Source of the DNA: Carnobacterium_B sp040274945 | GTDB taxonomy: Bacteria > Bacillota > Bacilli > Lactobacillales > Carnobacteriaceae | Assembly: GCF_040274945.1 (NCBI RefSeq) | Contig: NZ_JBEMAR010000001.1 | Coordinates: 248,001-312,000, forward strand | DNA: 64,000 nucleotides | Reading direction: 5' to 3' | In this document: in pieces, positions 53,449 to 62,409 of the stretch | How positions within the stretch are numbered: position 1 is the stretch's first letter | Layout of the letters: each line of letters begins with the position of its first letter | Notes under the pieces: model-generated | The model's input: only the letters and a program-made list of their open reading frames with translations | Told to the model about the DNA's origin: nothing | The model's database searches: none | Position numbers and translations under genes: made by a program

Positions 53449-53503
53449 CTACTAAACAAATGTCAGCATTTAAGCTGCTTAAACACTCACATTTGTATAG
53501 TAG
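53449..53503 (-). promoter_or_regulatory. Structured pnp leader stem-loop
   Basis: Outer arms at 53449-53463 and 53489-53503 pair at 14 of 15 positions; an inner hairpin TTTAAG-CTG-CTTAAA sits at 53469-53483. The stem ends about 50 bases before the pnp start, between the rpsO terminator and the gene. Confidence 0.6.
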
Positions 53504-53539
53504 GATGGACAACAAAATAAACAGCTTTTTTCTTTTACA

Positions 53540-53575
53540 AACAAAATGAAGCGAGATTCGTTAGAACCTCGCTTC
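53540..53575 (-). terminator. Intrinsic terminator after rpsO
   Basis: Minus strand GAAGCGAGGTTC pairs with GAATCTCGCTTC (12 bp with one G-U), 4-base loop, tail ATTTTGTTTGT. Confidence 0.7.
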
Positions 53576-53593
53576 TAAATAGACTACGAAAAA

Positions 53594-53863
53594 TTAACGA
53601 CGTAGACCTAATCTTTGAATCAATTCACGGTAACGAGTAAGATCTTTGTTGCGTAGGTACGCAAGCAAGTTACGACGGTGACCAATTTTTTTCATAAGTC
53701 CACGGTAAGAATGGTGGTCTTTTTTGTGAACACGTGCGTGTTCGTTTAAATGATTGATTTCAGCTGTTAATACAGCAACTTGTACTTCGGGAGAACCTGT
53801 ATCTCCTTCGTGGATTGCGTATTCTTTGATGATCTCATTTTTGCGTTCTTTAGAAATTGACAT
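53594..53863 (-). CDS. rpsO: 30S ribosomal protein S15
   Basis: 89 aa, the standard length. Early 16S-binding protein. Conserved HEGDTGSPEVQVAVLT and HRKNLLAYL-like HRRNLLAYLRNKD are present. Ribosome binding site AAAGAGGTG. Leader hairpin upstream may allow self-regulation. Confidence 0.98.
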   Translation of the reverse strand: MSISKERKNEIIKEYAIHEGDTGSPEVQVAVLTAEINHLNEHARVHKKDHHSYRGLMKKIGHRRNLLAYLRNKDLTRYRELIQRLGLRR

Positions 53864-53891
53864 TTCTAAGCACCTCTTTCCTCAATTTTTC

Positions 53892-53935
53892 CTCTTACTG
53901 AGTAGACGTTGGTGATTCGTTTTACCAAGTAAAAG
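53892..53935 (-). promoter_or_regulatory. Putative S15 autoregulatory leader hairpin
   Basis: Minus strand: CTTTTACT pairs with AGTAAGAG and the adjoining TGGT with ACCA, around internal loops; about 30 bases before the rpsO start. Placement and nested shape fit known S15-binding leaders, but the class is not proven. Confidence 0.45.
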
Positions 53936-54040
53936 GTATGTGTTTAGTACACAATTAAATTCTACTAGAATCTATAAGAAATTGCAAGTTTTTAATCGGT
54001 TTTTCCATTTTTAATAGATTTGTTTCATTCTTCTGTACCA

Positions 54041-56035
54041 TTATTTTAATTTGTACTGTGCCGTTATTTCTAAGATCATGTCTCTTATATTAGCCGCTTT
54101 TTCGAAGTTTAATTCTTTTGCTGCCACCTTCATTTCAACTTCCATACCATCAATCAGCTCAAGACGCTGCTCTCTCGTCATCTTAGCAATATTTTCTAAG
54201 CCAGATGCTCCCTCATCGTCACCTTCTACTACTGAAGTAATCGAAATCAGATCACGAATATCTTTGATAATTGTTTTAGGCGTAATGCCATGTTTTTCAT
54301 TGTATTCTTCTTGGGTTTCACGACGTCTCTCAGTCTCTGATATAGCGGCTCTCATAGAGTCTGTGATACGGTCCGCATACATAATAACTTTCCCATTCTC
54401 ATTACGTGCAGCCCTACCAATCGTCTGTACAAGTGAACGTTCACTTCTTAAGAAGCCTTCTTTATCTGCATCTAAAATAATAACTAATGATACTTCTGGG
54501 ACATCGATACCTTCACGCAGCAAGTTGATCCCAATCAATACGTCGTATACGCCTAAACGCAGATTTCGAATGATCTCGGTTCGTTCTAATGTTTTTATCT
54601 CACTATGCAAGTAGGCAACTTTGATTCCAACCTCTTTCAAGTAATCCGTTAAGTCTTCTGACATCTTTTTAGTTAATGTAGTAATAAATACTCGCTCATT
54701 TTTTTCAGTTCGTTCATTTATTTCACCAATCAAATCATCAATTTGACCTTTGATTGGACGCACTTCTATAATTGGATCTAATAATCCTGTAGGACGAATA
54801 ATTTGTTCAATAACTTCTGGAGCGCGTTCCAGTTCGTAAGGTCCTGGCGTTGCCGAAATATACATAATTTGATTTACATGGTTTTCAAATTCTTCCAGGC
54901 GAAGCGGACGGTTATCCAAAGCACTCGGTAATCTGAAACCATACTCAATCAATTGTTCTTTTCTAGCTCTATCGCCATTATACATCCCTCTAATTTGGGA
55001 CATCGTGATATGAGACTCATCTATAACAATCAGAAAATCATCTGGGAAGAAATCAATTAATGTATACGGTGCTTCACCAGGTTTACGTCCATCCATGTGT
55101 CTAGAGTAATTTTCAATTCCTGAACAATACCCCATTTCCAATAACATTTCCAAATCATAGTTTGTTCGCTGTTCTAGTCGTTGAGCTTCAATTAATTTAT
55201 CTTCAGCTCGTAAAACTTTTAATCGTTCTTCTAATTCCTCTTGGATATTTTTTATAGCTGATCTTGTTTGTTCATCGTTTGCTACAAAGTGAGTGGCCGG
55301 AAAAATAGGGACATGTTGGACATCGGCCTTAATTTCACCTGTTAAAACATCTACTTCTCTAATACGATCAATTTCATCTCCAAAGAACTCTACACGTATT
55401 GCTTCACTGTCACGTGATGCTAAGAAAATTTCCACGACATCTCCTCTAACACGAAAGCGTCCGCGTTGAAAGTCAATATCGTTACGTTCAAACTGCATGT
55501 CGACTAGACGACGTAACATCTCATCACGATTCATTTCAGCACCTACGCGTAAAGACAGAACGTGATCTCGATAGTCCTCAGGGTTAACTAGTCCATAGAT
55601 ACATGAAACTGAAGCTACTACAATGACATCTCTTCGTTCTAACAACGCACTCGTTGCGGAATGACGCAGTTTATCTATCTCATCGTTAACGCTTGATTCT
55701 TTTTCAATAAAGGTATCACTTGAAGGAACATATGCTTCTGGTTGATAGTAGTCATAATAGCTGACAAAATACTCTACAGCGTTATCAGGAAAAAATTCTT
55801 TAAACTCTCCATATAATTGACCTGCTAAAGTTTTATTGTGTGCAATAACTAAAGTTGGCTTATTTACTTCCTTAATGACATTTGAGACCGTAAATGTTTT
55901 TCCGGTTCCTGTGGCACCTAATAAGGTTTGTTCTTTCTCTCCAGCTTCGATACCTTTAATTAATTTTTTTATGGCATCCGGCTGATCACCACTAGGCTGG
56001 TATTTAGAAACCAGTTCAAATTGGTCTTTTGGCAT
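54041..56035 (-). CDS. uvrB: Excinuclease ABC subunit B
   Basis: Damage-verifying helicase of nucleotide excision repair. 664 aa. Walker A GATGTGKT (40-47); the damage-probing beta-hairpin YYDYYQPEAYVP; helicase motifs with IGRAARN; C-terminal UVR (UvrC-binding) motif about 625-660. Preceded by a promoter with a perfect SOS box. uvrA is not downstream in this window. Ribosome binding site GAGGAGGTAC-like. Confidence 0.98.
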   Translation of the reverse strand: MPKDQFELVSKYQPSGDQPDAIKKLIKGIEAGEKEQTLLGATGTGKTFTVSNVIKEVNKPTLVIAHNKTLAGQLYGEFKEFFPDNAVEYFVSYYDYYQPEAYVPSSDTFIEKESSVNDEIDKLRHSATSALLERRDVIVVASVSCIYGLVNPEDYRDHVLSLRVGAEMNRDEMLRRLVDMQFERNDIDFQRGRFRVRGDVVEIFLASRDSEAIRVEFFGDEIDRIREVDVLTGEIKADVQHVPIFPATHFVANDEQTRSAIKNIQEELEERLKVLRAEDKLIEAQRLEQRTNYDLEMLLEMGYCSGIENYSRHMDGRKPGEAPYTLIDFFPDDFLIVIDESHITMSQIRGMYNGDRARKEQLIEYGFRLPSALDNRPLRLEEFENHVNQIMYISATPGPYELERAPEVIEQIIRPTGLLDPIIEVRPIKGQIDDLIGEINERTEKNERVFITTLTKKMSEDLTDYLKEVGIKVAYLHSEIKTLERTEIIRNLRLGVYDVLIGINLLREGIDVPEVSLVIILDADKEGFLRSERSLVQTIGRAARNENGKVIMYADRITDSMRAAISETERRRETQEEYNEKHGITPKTIIKDIRDLISITSVVEGDDEGASGLENIAKMTREQRLELIDGMEVEMKVAAKELNFEKAANIRDMILEITAQYKLK

Positions 56036-56117
56036 TTCAAGTACCTCCTCGCACTTCTATTCAGTATAAAAAGAAGCCTGTCTAATTCAAGACACACAGT
56101 TTCAATTCTATTTTATT

Positions 56118-56146
56118 ATTCTAGCACTGAACGTGTGTTCTTACAA
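56118..56146 (-). promoter_or_regulatory. uvrB promoter with LexA (SOS) box in the spacer
   Basis: Minus strand TTGTAA (56146-56141), 17-base spacer, TGC-TAGAAT (-10 56123-56118). The spacer contains GAAC-ACAC-GTTC (plus strand GAACGTGTGTTC, 56129-56140), a perfect Bacillus-type LexA operator. Confidence 0.85.
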
Positions 56147-56181
56147 CTAATTTGATAAAACTTCACTAGTATTCAAAAAAT

Positions 56182-56225
56182 AAAAAAGCCTCAAGTCTTG
56201 AATACTCAAGACTTGAGGCTTTTTT
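56182..56225 (-). terminator. Intrinsic terminator after rpsT
   Basis: Perfect stem of about 19 bp (AGCCTCAAGTCTTG and complement with flanking A/T-runs), 6-base loop, 25 bases past the rpsT stop codon. Confidence 0.9.
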
Positions 56226-56250
56226 ACTTACACTTTATAACAATGACCTC

Positions 56251-56505
56251 TTATTTAGCTAATTTAGCAGTTAAACGAGATTTGTCACGGTTAGCTTTAT
56301 TTTTATGAATCAATCCTTTAGATGCAGCCATGTCAATTGCTTTGATTGCTTCTTTAAGTAATTGTTCAGAATTTTCGTTACCTGCTTCAATAGATTGAAC
56401 ATATTTTTTAATAGCAGTACGCATTGAACTTTTTTGAACGTTGTTTTGTACAGCTGATTTTTCAGAAGTACGGACACGTTTGATTGCAGCTTCGATGTTT
56501 GGCAT
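56251..56505 (-). CDS. rpsT: 30S ribosomal protein S20
   Basis: 84 aa, highly basic, helical. Start MPNIEAAIKRVRTSE; the ATG at 56505 follows GGGGTG by 7 bases. Conserved core AAIKAIDMAASKGLIHKNKANRDKSRL near the end (about 55-81). Own promoter at 56573-56601; downstream of holA as in other Lactobacillales. Confidence 0.97.
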   Translation of the reverse strand: MPNIEAAIKRVRTSEKSAVQNNVQKSSMRTAIKKYVQSIEAGNENSEQLLKEAIKAIDMAASKGLIHKNKANRDKSRLTAKLAK

Positions 56506-56572
56506 TTGATTCACCCCACTTTCAATTATTTACAACTTAAAATAGTCTATTCTAGTTGTTTCAACAAATTCA

Positions 56573-56601
56573 ATTATACATAAAGACAAGCTTCAATGCA
56601 A
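56573..56601 (-). promoter_or_regulatory. Promoter of rpsT
   Basis: Minus strand TTGCAT (56601-56596), 17-base spacer, TATAAT (56578-56573), about 68 bases before rpsT and inside the holA-rpsT gap. Confidence 0.6.
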
Positions 56602-56637
56602 TAAAAATGTGTAAAGTTTTTTTACTTGATAGCTGGA

Positions 56638-57696
56638 TTATCTTAAACGCTTGTAATGATCTCTATTCGCTATCTTTTTTTGTGCATACTGCAGAACGAA
56701 TAATTCAAATTGCATTTCTTTATCGCCTTTTCCTGTCTTCAGTCGATACTCAGCATCAATCAATCCATTATACGCTTCGATCAATGAATGCTCCTCAATT
56801 TTTCTCATTTGTTGAATAGCTAATTTCACTCGATAGGGGTGCGTTTTTAATTGCTTAGCAATGTCTCCTTGCTGATACCCTTTTTTTTCTAAAATTTTGA
56901 CTTGGATAAGCAATCTAAATTGAGATGTCATAATCGCATTTATTTTAATAGGGTCCTCTTTTTGCAGTAATAAATCTTGGTATAAATTAAGCGCTTGTCC
57001 TACGTCTTTTTTCAAAACGTATTCATTTAACGCAAAAATATTTTGTTCTAACGACTTAGCTACTAATTCTTGAACTGCATCTAGTGTAATAAATTTAGTA
57101 TCTTGAGCATAAATAAAGAGTTTCGGCAATTCTCCCATCGCTACTGATAATTTCGCATCTGTTAATTGGATAAATAATTCAAACGCTTCTGGTGAATAAC
57201 GGTAATCTTCATTTGCAATAGTATCCTTGATGTATTTTCGCATATCTTTTTCTGATAATGCATTTACTTCTATTATGGTAGCTGTTTTTTTAAGTAACTT
57301 AGTTATTTTTTTCCGTTCATCTAATTTTTCATAAGGGGCAAAGAATACAAGTGTCGTTGATTCAGAAGGATGAGTTAAATAACTTTCTAACCATTTCACA
57401 TCATGTTCTACCTTTAACTTTGTTTTATCTCCCGTTAAAAAGACCGGTCTGTCTACAAAAACGAGACGGCGATCGCCAAAAAATGGAATTGATTCTGCAT
57501 CCTCTAAGGCTGTTCCGATCGAAACTTCTTCCATATCGTAAGCACCGTAGTTTAATTCCAGTTCTTCTGCACTAAGCAATGAATCCAACAGTGTTTTTCT
57601 AGCTACGCTTGCTAAATAGGACTCTGTTCCTAATACAATATAAACATGGGCAATCGTGCCGTTTTTTATTTTTGCTAATTCTGATACAAAATTCAC
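56638..57696 (-). CDS. holA: DNA polymerase III delta subunit
   Basis: Clamp-loader subunit that opens the sliding clamp. 352 aa. N-terminal AAA-like domain begins with HVYIVLGTESYLAS; conserved LVFVDRP strand and helical C-terminal collar (LNEYVLKKDVGQALNLYQDLL). Classic HolA/YqeN family. It follows comEC by 72 bases, the conserved comEC-holA-rpsT order. Confidence 0.95.
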   Translation of the reverse strand: MNFVSELAKIKNGTIAHVYIVLGTESYLASVARKTLLDSLLSAEELELNYGAYDMEEVSIGTALEDAESIPFFGDRRLVFVDRPVFLTGDKTKLKVEHDVKWLESYLTHPSESTTLVFFAPYEKLDERKKITKLLKKTATIIEVNALSEKDMRKYIKDTIANEDYRYSPEAFELFIQLTDAKLSVAMGELPKLFIYAQDTKFITLDAVQELVAKSLEQNIFALNEYVLKKDVGQALNLYQDLLLQKEDPIKINAIMTSQFRLLIQVKILEKKGYQQGDIAKQLKTHPYRVKLAIQQMRKIEEHSLIEAYNGLIDAEYRLKTGKGDKEMQFELFVLQYAQKKIANRDHYKRLR

Positions 57697-57768
57697 TCTG
57701 TTCCACCACTTTCTTGTATTGCCTTAATGGTACAAAGCATTAAATTATTTTGCAAGCCTATTTTAAAT

Positions 57769-60117
57769 TTATTTTAAGATCGTTTGAAAGTCTTTTTTTA
57801 CCCCTATGTGTAAATAATCGGCATACGTATACCTAAAACTTCCTTGTAAATCTGTTCGGTAAACCGTTGCATTTACTGAATCCAAGCGTTCTAGCACATC
57901 CTCATTTGGGTGATTGTAGCGATTGTTTAACCCACAAGATATCAAAGCTTTTTTCGGTTTTATTTTTTGAATAAAACGTTCACTAGTTGACGTTTGGCTT
58001 CCATGATGTGCTACCTTTAGAATATCCACTTTTAGATTAGGGTAAAGAGCTGTTACCTCTGCTTCCCCCGTCTCTTCGATGTCACCTGTGAAAAGCCAAT
58101 TAAACTGACCAATTTTCCCATACAATACAAGAGAATCATTGTTTTCACCTTCACCATTGTCTAAGGGCCACAAAACAGCTAAAGAGGGTCCAAAAAGTTG
58201 CTCTCGTGATTGTTTAGCGCTGACTACACGTAAAGCTACACCACTTTTTTCTAATGCTTGAGCTGCATCAAAGAATGATTGTTTTTCAGTTGTCCCTATT
58301 GGGAAAACAAGTTCTTTAATTTCAATACCTTGAGCTAGTTCGATTAATTCACCCATGTGGTCTTCATCGCCATGAGTAATCAACACTTGGTCTAATTTGG
58401 TTACTCCTAAAGATTTAATCACCGGAATCAACACACGGTTTGACACTGTTGACTGATTTTTTCTTATTTGCCATTCTTCTTTTTCAAATGCTAATGCTCC
58501 GCCTGTATCTATTAGATAGACACCTTTTCCAAAAGGCTCTTTAATTAAAGTCGCATCTCCCTGGCCTACATCTAGCATCAACACTTCTCCAAATGGACTG
58601 TACTTTTGATACTGAATAAAGACTATAAAAACAGTTACCAACAAAATAAGAACTCGTTTCCGTTTCTTTCGCTGTTCTAATGCGATCAAAAAGATAACAA
58701 TGACAATGATCGTTACAACAAATAACATCAAAGGAACTTTTCCAGTAACAATCGTACCATATGGAAAAAGTCTGATTTTTAATACCAGCCATTCTATCAT
58801 ACCCAACAATTGTTCCGCTAAGTGTATAAGAAACTGGAAAAACAGTGTTCCTGAAAAAAAATAGGAACTAAAAAACAATAAAATCATCAAGGGCATAATA
58901 AACCACGTAAATAATGGAACAAAGAGCAAATTAGCAAACATTCCAATCCACGAAAACTCAAAAAAATGGAAACTGAGAATCGGTATAGAAATAAGGGTTA
59001 AAATAAAAGAAATGGCTAAACTATTGATAATGCTATACTTTGATTGATTGAACAACGAGGTTGAAAATAAAATCAAGGCTAAACTAAGCAGATAGCTCAA
59101 TTGAAAACCGATAGAAAATAATTGATAAGGATCTATCCAAAGCCCGATAATCAGTGTCCATGACCACGAGTCTAATCCAGAAATGGGTCTACGAATCTGT
59201 GAACCCGTCTGACTGATCAGACTCATCACGACAGCTCTAAAAATACTGGTTCCCCAACCGGTCAAACTTCCGTAAATAGGAAGAAAAATAACTAAAAGGA
59301 TATACGTGTGCTCACGTGTCACCCCCATTCGCCATAGGATATAAGTCAGCCCAGCTATCAAAAATTGGATGTGTAAGCCTGAAATACTCAATAAATGGAT
59401 AATTCCAATTTCTTTGTATCCATTCATTACTTGATCGTCAATAGAACTATTATGTGCGAACAATAGAGTTTTAATGTAACTTGACACAGTAACGGATGTT
59501 TTACTTTCAATGTGAATCAAGATAGTTTGTCTGATATTTTTCAAGTTAAATAGATTCAAAAAATTTTGTTTCTCAGTTCCAGAGTGTGCTTTAATTGATT
59601 TTGCATCTAGTATCCAATGAATTTTGTTATGAGACAAATAACGTTGATAATCAAATTGATTTAAATTTCTATTTTTTTCAGGTTTGGTCAGAGATCCTAT
59701 CACTACAAAATTTGCTATTTTTTGTTGCTTTTCCCAATACTCTTTTTCTTCTTTAGTAGATAATCGATAAAAAACAACAATTTTCTCAGAACGCTTTAGC
59801 GTTTCTCCAGCTTGATTAACTGTACCGTAAAATTGCACTTGATCGCCATCAATTTTTAGTTGATTGGGATCCATTTCAATCAAAAAATTCTGAGCGTCCA
59901 TTGAAAGACGCGTTTGATTGTTGTACTTTTCTACTCCTACAAAAAAAGCTGTTACACTCATGAACAAACAAGAATAAATGAGCCATTTCTTTCTGCGTGC
60001 AAACAGCAATCGGATCAACCACATCAAGAATATAAAAATACTCAACCGGTTAGGGTTTAAAATAACAATAGCGCACAATAAACAAGAAATAGCTGAAAAA
60101 AGAACATATCCCTTCAC
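57769..60117 (-). CDS. comEC: DNA uptake channel protein ComEC
   Basis: Inner-membrane channel for single-stranded DNA in natural transformation. 782 aa. N-terminal helices and DUF4131 region (about 1-180); the Competence domain with multiple helices (about 215-490, LLSISGLHIQFL motif); C-terminal metallo-beta-lactamase domain (about 515-770) with LMLDVGQGDATL and THGDEDHMGEL. The GTG start follows the comEB stop codon immediately; no good ribosome binding site is seen, so translation is likely coupled. Intact. Confidence 0.95.
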   Translation of the reverse strand: MKGYVLFSAISCLLCAIVILNPNRLSIFIFLMWLIRLLFARRKKWLIYSCLFMSVTAFFVGVEKYNNQTRLSMDAQNFLIEMDPNQLKIDGDQVQFYGTVNQAGETLKRSEKIVVFYRLSTKEEKEYWEKQQKIANFVVIGSLTKPEKNRNLNQFDYQRYLSHNKIHWILDAKSIKAHSGTEKQNFLNLFNLKNIRQTILIHIESKTSVTVSSYIKTLLFAHNSSIDDQVMNGYKEIGIIHLLSISGLHIQFLIAGLTYILWRMGVTREHTYILLVIFLPIYGSLTGWGTSIFRAVVMSLISQTGSQIRRPISGLDSWSWTLIIGLWIDPYQLFSIGFQLSYLLSLALILFSTSLFNQSKYSIINSLAISFILTLISIPILSFHFFEFSWIGMFANLLFVPLFTWFIMPLMILLFFSSYFFSGTLFFQFLIHLAEQLLGMIEWLVLKIRLFPYGTIVTGKVPLMLFVVTIIVIVIFLIALEQRKKRKRVLILLVTVFIVFIQYQKYSPFGEVLMLDVGQGDATLIKEPFGKGVYLIDTGGALAFEKEEWQIRKNQSTVSNRVLIPVIKSLGVTKLDQVLITHGDEDHMGELIELAQGIEIKELVFPIGTTEKQSFFDAAQALEKSGVALRVVSAKQSREQLFGPSLAVLWPLDNGEGENNDSLVLYGKIGQFNWLFTGDIEETGEAEVTALYPNLKVDILKVAHHGSQTSTSERFIQKIKPKKALISCGLNNRYNHPNEDVLERLDSVNATVYRTDLQGSFRYTYADYLHIGVKKDFQTILK

Positions 60118-60630
60118 TTATTGGAGTGGCATGTGTCCATTAAGTTGGCTTAAACTAGTTTGAGCATTCGTATTGAAATCTAGTTGTTGGAAAAAATCTT
60201 TTGGAAGGACAACTTTTTGACATTGAACGTGGGCTTGTTCAATCAATTTTAAAGCGTACTCATTGTTATGGTAATCTTCTAAGTAATTTATTTTTATGAT
60301 ACCAGCTTGAATAATCATTTTCGTACATTGTAAGCATGGGAAATGAGTAACATAAATTTCTGCACCTTCAGTTTGCGCTCCAAATTTTGCACACTGAAGA
60401 ATCGCATTCATCTCAGCATGAATCGTACGTAAACAATGACCGTCAACAATATAGCAACCGTCATCTATACAATGCGCATCCCCACTTACCGATCCGTTGT
60501 AACCTCCTGCGATAATCCTCTTTTCCCTTACAATTGTAGCTCCAACAGTTAATCGAGCACAGGTACTTCTTAAAGACAGCAACAAACTCTGAGACATAAA
60601 ATATTGATCCCATGGTATACGTTCAGTCAT
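60118..60630 (-). CDS. comEB: dCMP deaminase family protein ComEB
   Basis: 170 aa from ATG at 60630 with GTAGGAGG; the longer open frame (56 extra residues) has no site. Zinc deaminase motifs HAEMNA (71-76) and PCLQC (98-102). Converts dCMP to dUMP; not needed for transformation in Bacillus, although it sits in the com operon. Ends directly at the comEC start. Confidence 0.94.
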   Translation of the reverse strand: MTERIPWDQYFMSQSLLLSLRSTCARLTVGATIVREKRIIAGGYNGSVSGDAHCIDDGCYIVDGHCLRTIHAEMNAILQCAKFGAQTEGAEIYVTHFPCLQCTKMIIQAGIIKINYLEDYHNNEYALKLIEQAHVQCQKVVLPKDFFQQLDFNTNAQTSLSQLNGHMPLQ

Positions 60631-60727
60631 ATTAATCCTCCTACTCATTTGTTTGTTTAAGTTGTTGATGAACTTAAGCATTTTCTCAAGTATACAAAAG
60701 CCCACAAAGACTTTCAATACTTCATTT

Positions 60728-61435
60728 TTACTCACCATCGCCCACAGTAATGTTCGCTCGTAACGCCTCAAAAGTTTTTTCACCAATGCCGGACACATTT
60801 TTCAGGTCTTCAATTTTTTGAAATGAACCATTCTCTTGTCTATAGCTCATGATTTGCTCTGCTTTTTTCTCCCCTATTCCAGATAATTGTTGGAGTTCAA
60901 TTGAGTCTGCGAGATTGATATTTATCTTTTCAGACGTTGCTGTTTCACTATTTTCTTTTGGAACTGTGATAACAGCTTCTTCTATTGGAACGGCTGAAGT
61001 TTCTAGTTCTGCAGTTTTTTCTTCAACCGCTCCAATTTCTGGAATAAAAATCACCATTTGGTCTGTTAACTTTAAGGATAAGTTTACAGGATTCTGATTT
61101 GCCTTATCACTAAAACCACCAGCTAGTTCAATAGCATCAATTAACCTCATTTCACTTGTCACTTCATACACACCAGGCAGGTACACAGCACCCTTAACAT
61201 CTACATAAATTATTTCTGATTGACTTTCTGATTGTTGTTCAGCCTGATTTGATGTTACAGAATACTGGCTCTCACTTTCCAAGTAACTCATCGTATCTGA
61301 GGTTTCTTCCACATCATCTGTGCTGCTCAAAAACATCAGAATAATTCCAACTACACTGAGTACTAGGCAACTGAGCATACCTATCTCAATAAATAAACGA
61401 TTTTTTATTAGCCAGTCTTTGCTAGTTTTCAACAT
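60728..61435 (-). CDS. comEA: DNA receptor ComEA
   Basis: 235 aa. One N-terminal membrane helix (about 13-35) leads to an acidic Ser/Glu-rich stalk, a SLBB-like domain (about 72-125, IIYVDVKGAVYLPGVYEV), and a C-terminal pair of helix-hairpin-helix motifs (about 170-235: LQQLSGIGEKKAEQI and LKNVSGIGEKTFEAL). Binds double-stranded DNA at the cell surface. AAGGAG site. A SigX-like box stands 36 bases upstream. Confidence 0.95.
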   Translation of the reverse strand: MLKTSKDWLIKNRLFIEIGMLSCLVLSVVGIILMFLSSTDDVEETSDTMSYLESESQYSVTSNQAEQQSESQSEIIYVDVKGAVYLPGVYEVTSEMRLIDAIELAGGFSDKANQNPVNLSLKLTDQMVIFIPEIGAVEEKTAELETSAVPIEEAVITVPKENSETATSEKININLADSIELQQLSGIGEKKAEQIMSYRQENGSFQKIEDLKNVSGIGEKTFEALRANITVGDGE

Positions 61436-61471
61436 CCCCTAACACTCCTTTTGAGTCCTTCTAAGAAGTAA

Positions 61472-61485
61472 TATGCGTAAAAAAA
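61472..61485 (-). promoter_or_regulatory. Putative competence sigma (ComX/SigX) box before comEA
   Basis: Minus strand TTTTTTTACGCATA, seven of eight bases of the streptococcal cin-box TACGAATA preceded by a T-run. Ends 36 bases before the comEA ATG, a fitting distance. Confidence 0.6.
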
Positions 61486-61589
61486 CACCTATTTCTTTTA
61501 ACCAGTCGCTTTAATTTATTTTATTTAAAATTTGTAGTATGGTTAAGTTAACGTAATTTTTAAAATTACTAAATTAAGGAGTGATGAAA

Positions 61590-62336
61590 ATGACTATAGG
61601 AAAACAGATTGTTTTATATTTAGCTTATGGAATAATGATTGCCGTAAACGCTTTAGCTAATATCCTTCCCATTAATGGTTATCAAACAGGAGAAATTTCT
61701 GATATGTATGATGTGTTTTTTACTCCTGCTGGTTTTATTTTTAGTATTTGGGGAGTCATCTATTTTGCATTGTTATTATGGCTGTTAAGTTTTAGTTTAA
61801 AAAAACAAACGTTAAGTTCCGCCCAATTCTGGGGATTTTTACTAACTTGTTTGTTTAATACATTATGGATTTTAGTTTGGCATTTTCTCTTGGACGGAAT
61901 TGCTTTTATTGTTATTTTTTTACTGCTTCTATCCCTTATTTTTTTATATCGAACTCAAGAAAAAGCTACTCATTCTAAACTTTACCTCATTCCTATATCA
62001 CTTTACTTAGGATGGATCATTGTTGCTACCATTACAAATTTCAGTTATTGGTTAGTTGCTAGTATCGGTATCGAGGCAAATCTCCAAACAATAGTCACTT
62101 ATGTACTCTTATCGCTAGCGACTCTTTTAGGACTAGGGATTGCTTATTTCTTAAAAGATTGGGCTATTATCTTAGTTTTTATATGGGCAATGTATGGGAT
62201 ATTTACTAAGAACTTACCAGACCATCGCTCAATTGCTATTGTTACCGTCGGATTAATGATTGTCCTTATAATTGGAAGTATCGCTTCATTCTTCATTAAT
62301 CGAAAAACAGCCCAAAAAAATCCTTATCACTTTTAA
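61590..62336 (+). CDS. TspO/MBR-like tryptophan-rich membrane protein
   Basis: 248 aa, about six to seven hydrophobic helices. ATG at 61590 is 8 bases after AAGGAG; a GTG and an ATG closer to it are rejected. The segment FTPAGFIFSIWGVIYFALL and the many Trp residues match the tryptophan-rich sensory (TspO-related) family found widely in Firmicutes. Ligand and role unknown. Monocistronic with its own terminator. A 17-base palindrome (GTAATTTT-T-AAAATTAC, 61553-61569) lies in its leader. Confidence 0.72.
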   Translation: MTIGKQIVLYLAYGIMIAVNALANILPINGYQTGEISDMYDVFFTPAGFIFSIWGVIYFALLLWLLSFSLKKQTLSSAQFWGFLLTCLFNTLWILVWHFLLDGIAFIVIFLLLLSLIFLYRTQEKATHSKLYLIPISLYLGWIIVATITNFSYWLVASIGIEANLQTIVTYVLLSLATLLGLGIAYFLKDWAIILVFIWAMYGIFTKNLPDHRSIAIVTVGLMIVLIIGSIASFFINRKTAQKNPYHF

Positions 62337-62345
62337 AGTTAGTCC

Positions 62346-62382
62346 AAAAAAGCCGAAGACATAATTGTCTTCGGCTTTTTTT
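62346..62382. terminator. Bidirectional terminator between TspO-like gene and the Lon-like protease
   Basis: Stem AAAGCCGAAGACA / TGTCTTCGGCTTT (13 bp or more), 4-base loop, T-runs on both sides. Confidence 0.9.
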
Positions 62383-62409
62383 ATGGATTTTTTGATTAAA
62401 TCAAATGGT

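Noticed and set aside
54051..54614. 187-codon plus-strand open frame opposite uvrB
   Set aside because: Antisense to a conserved gene, Ser/Ile-rich low-complexity translation, no supporting context.
61553..61569. Palindrome in the leader of the TspO-like gene as a regulator site
   Set aside because: AT-only arms apart from one G-C pair each; recorded with the gene but not claimed as an operator.
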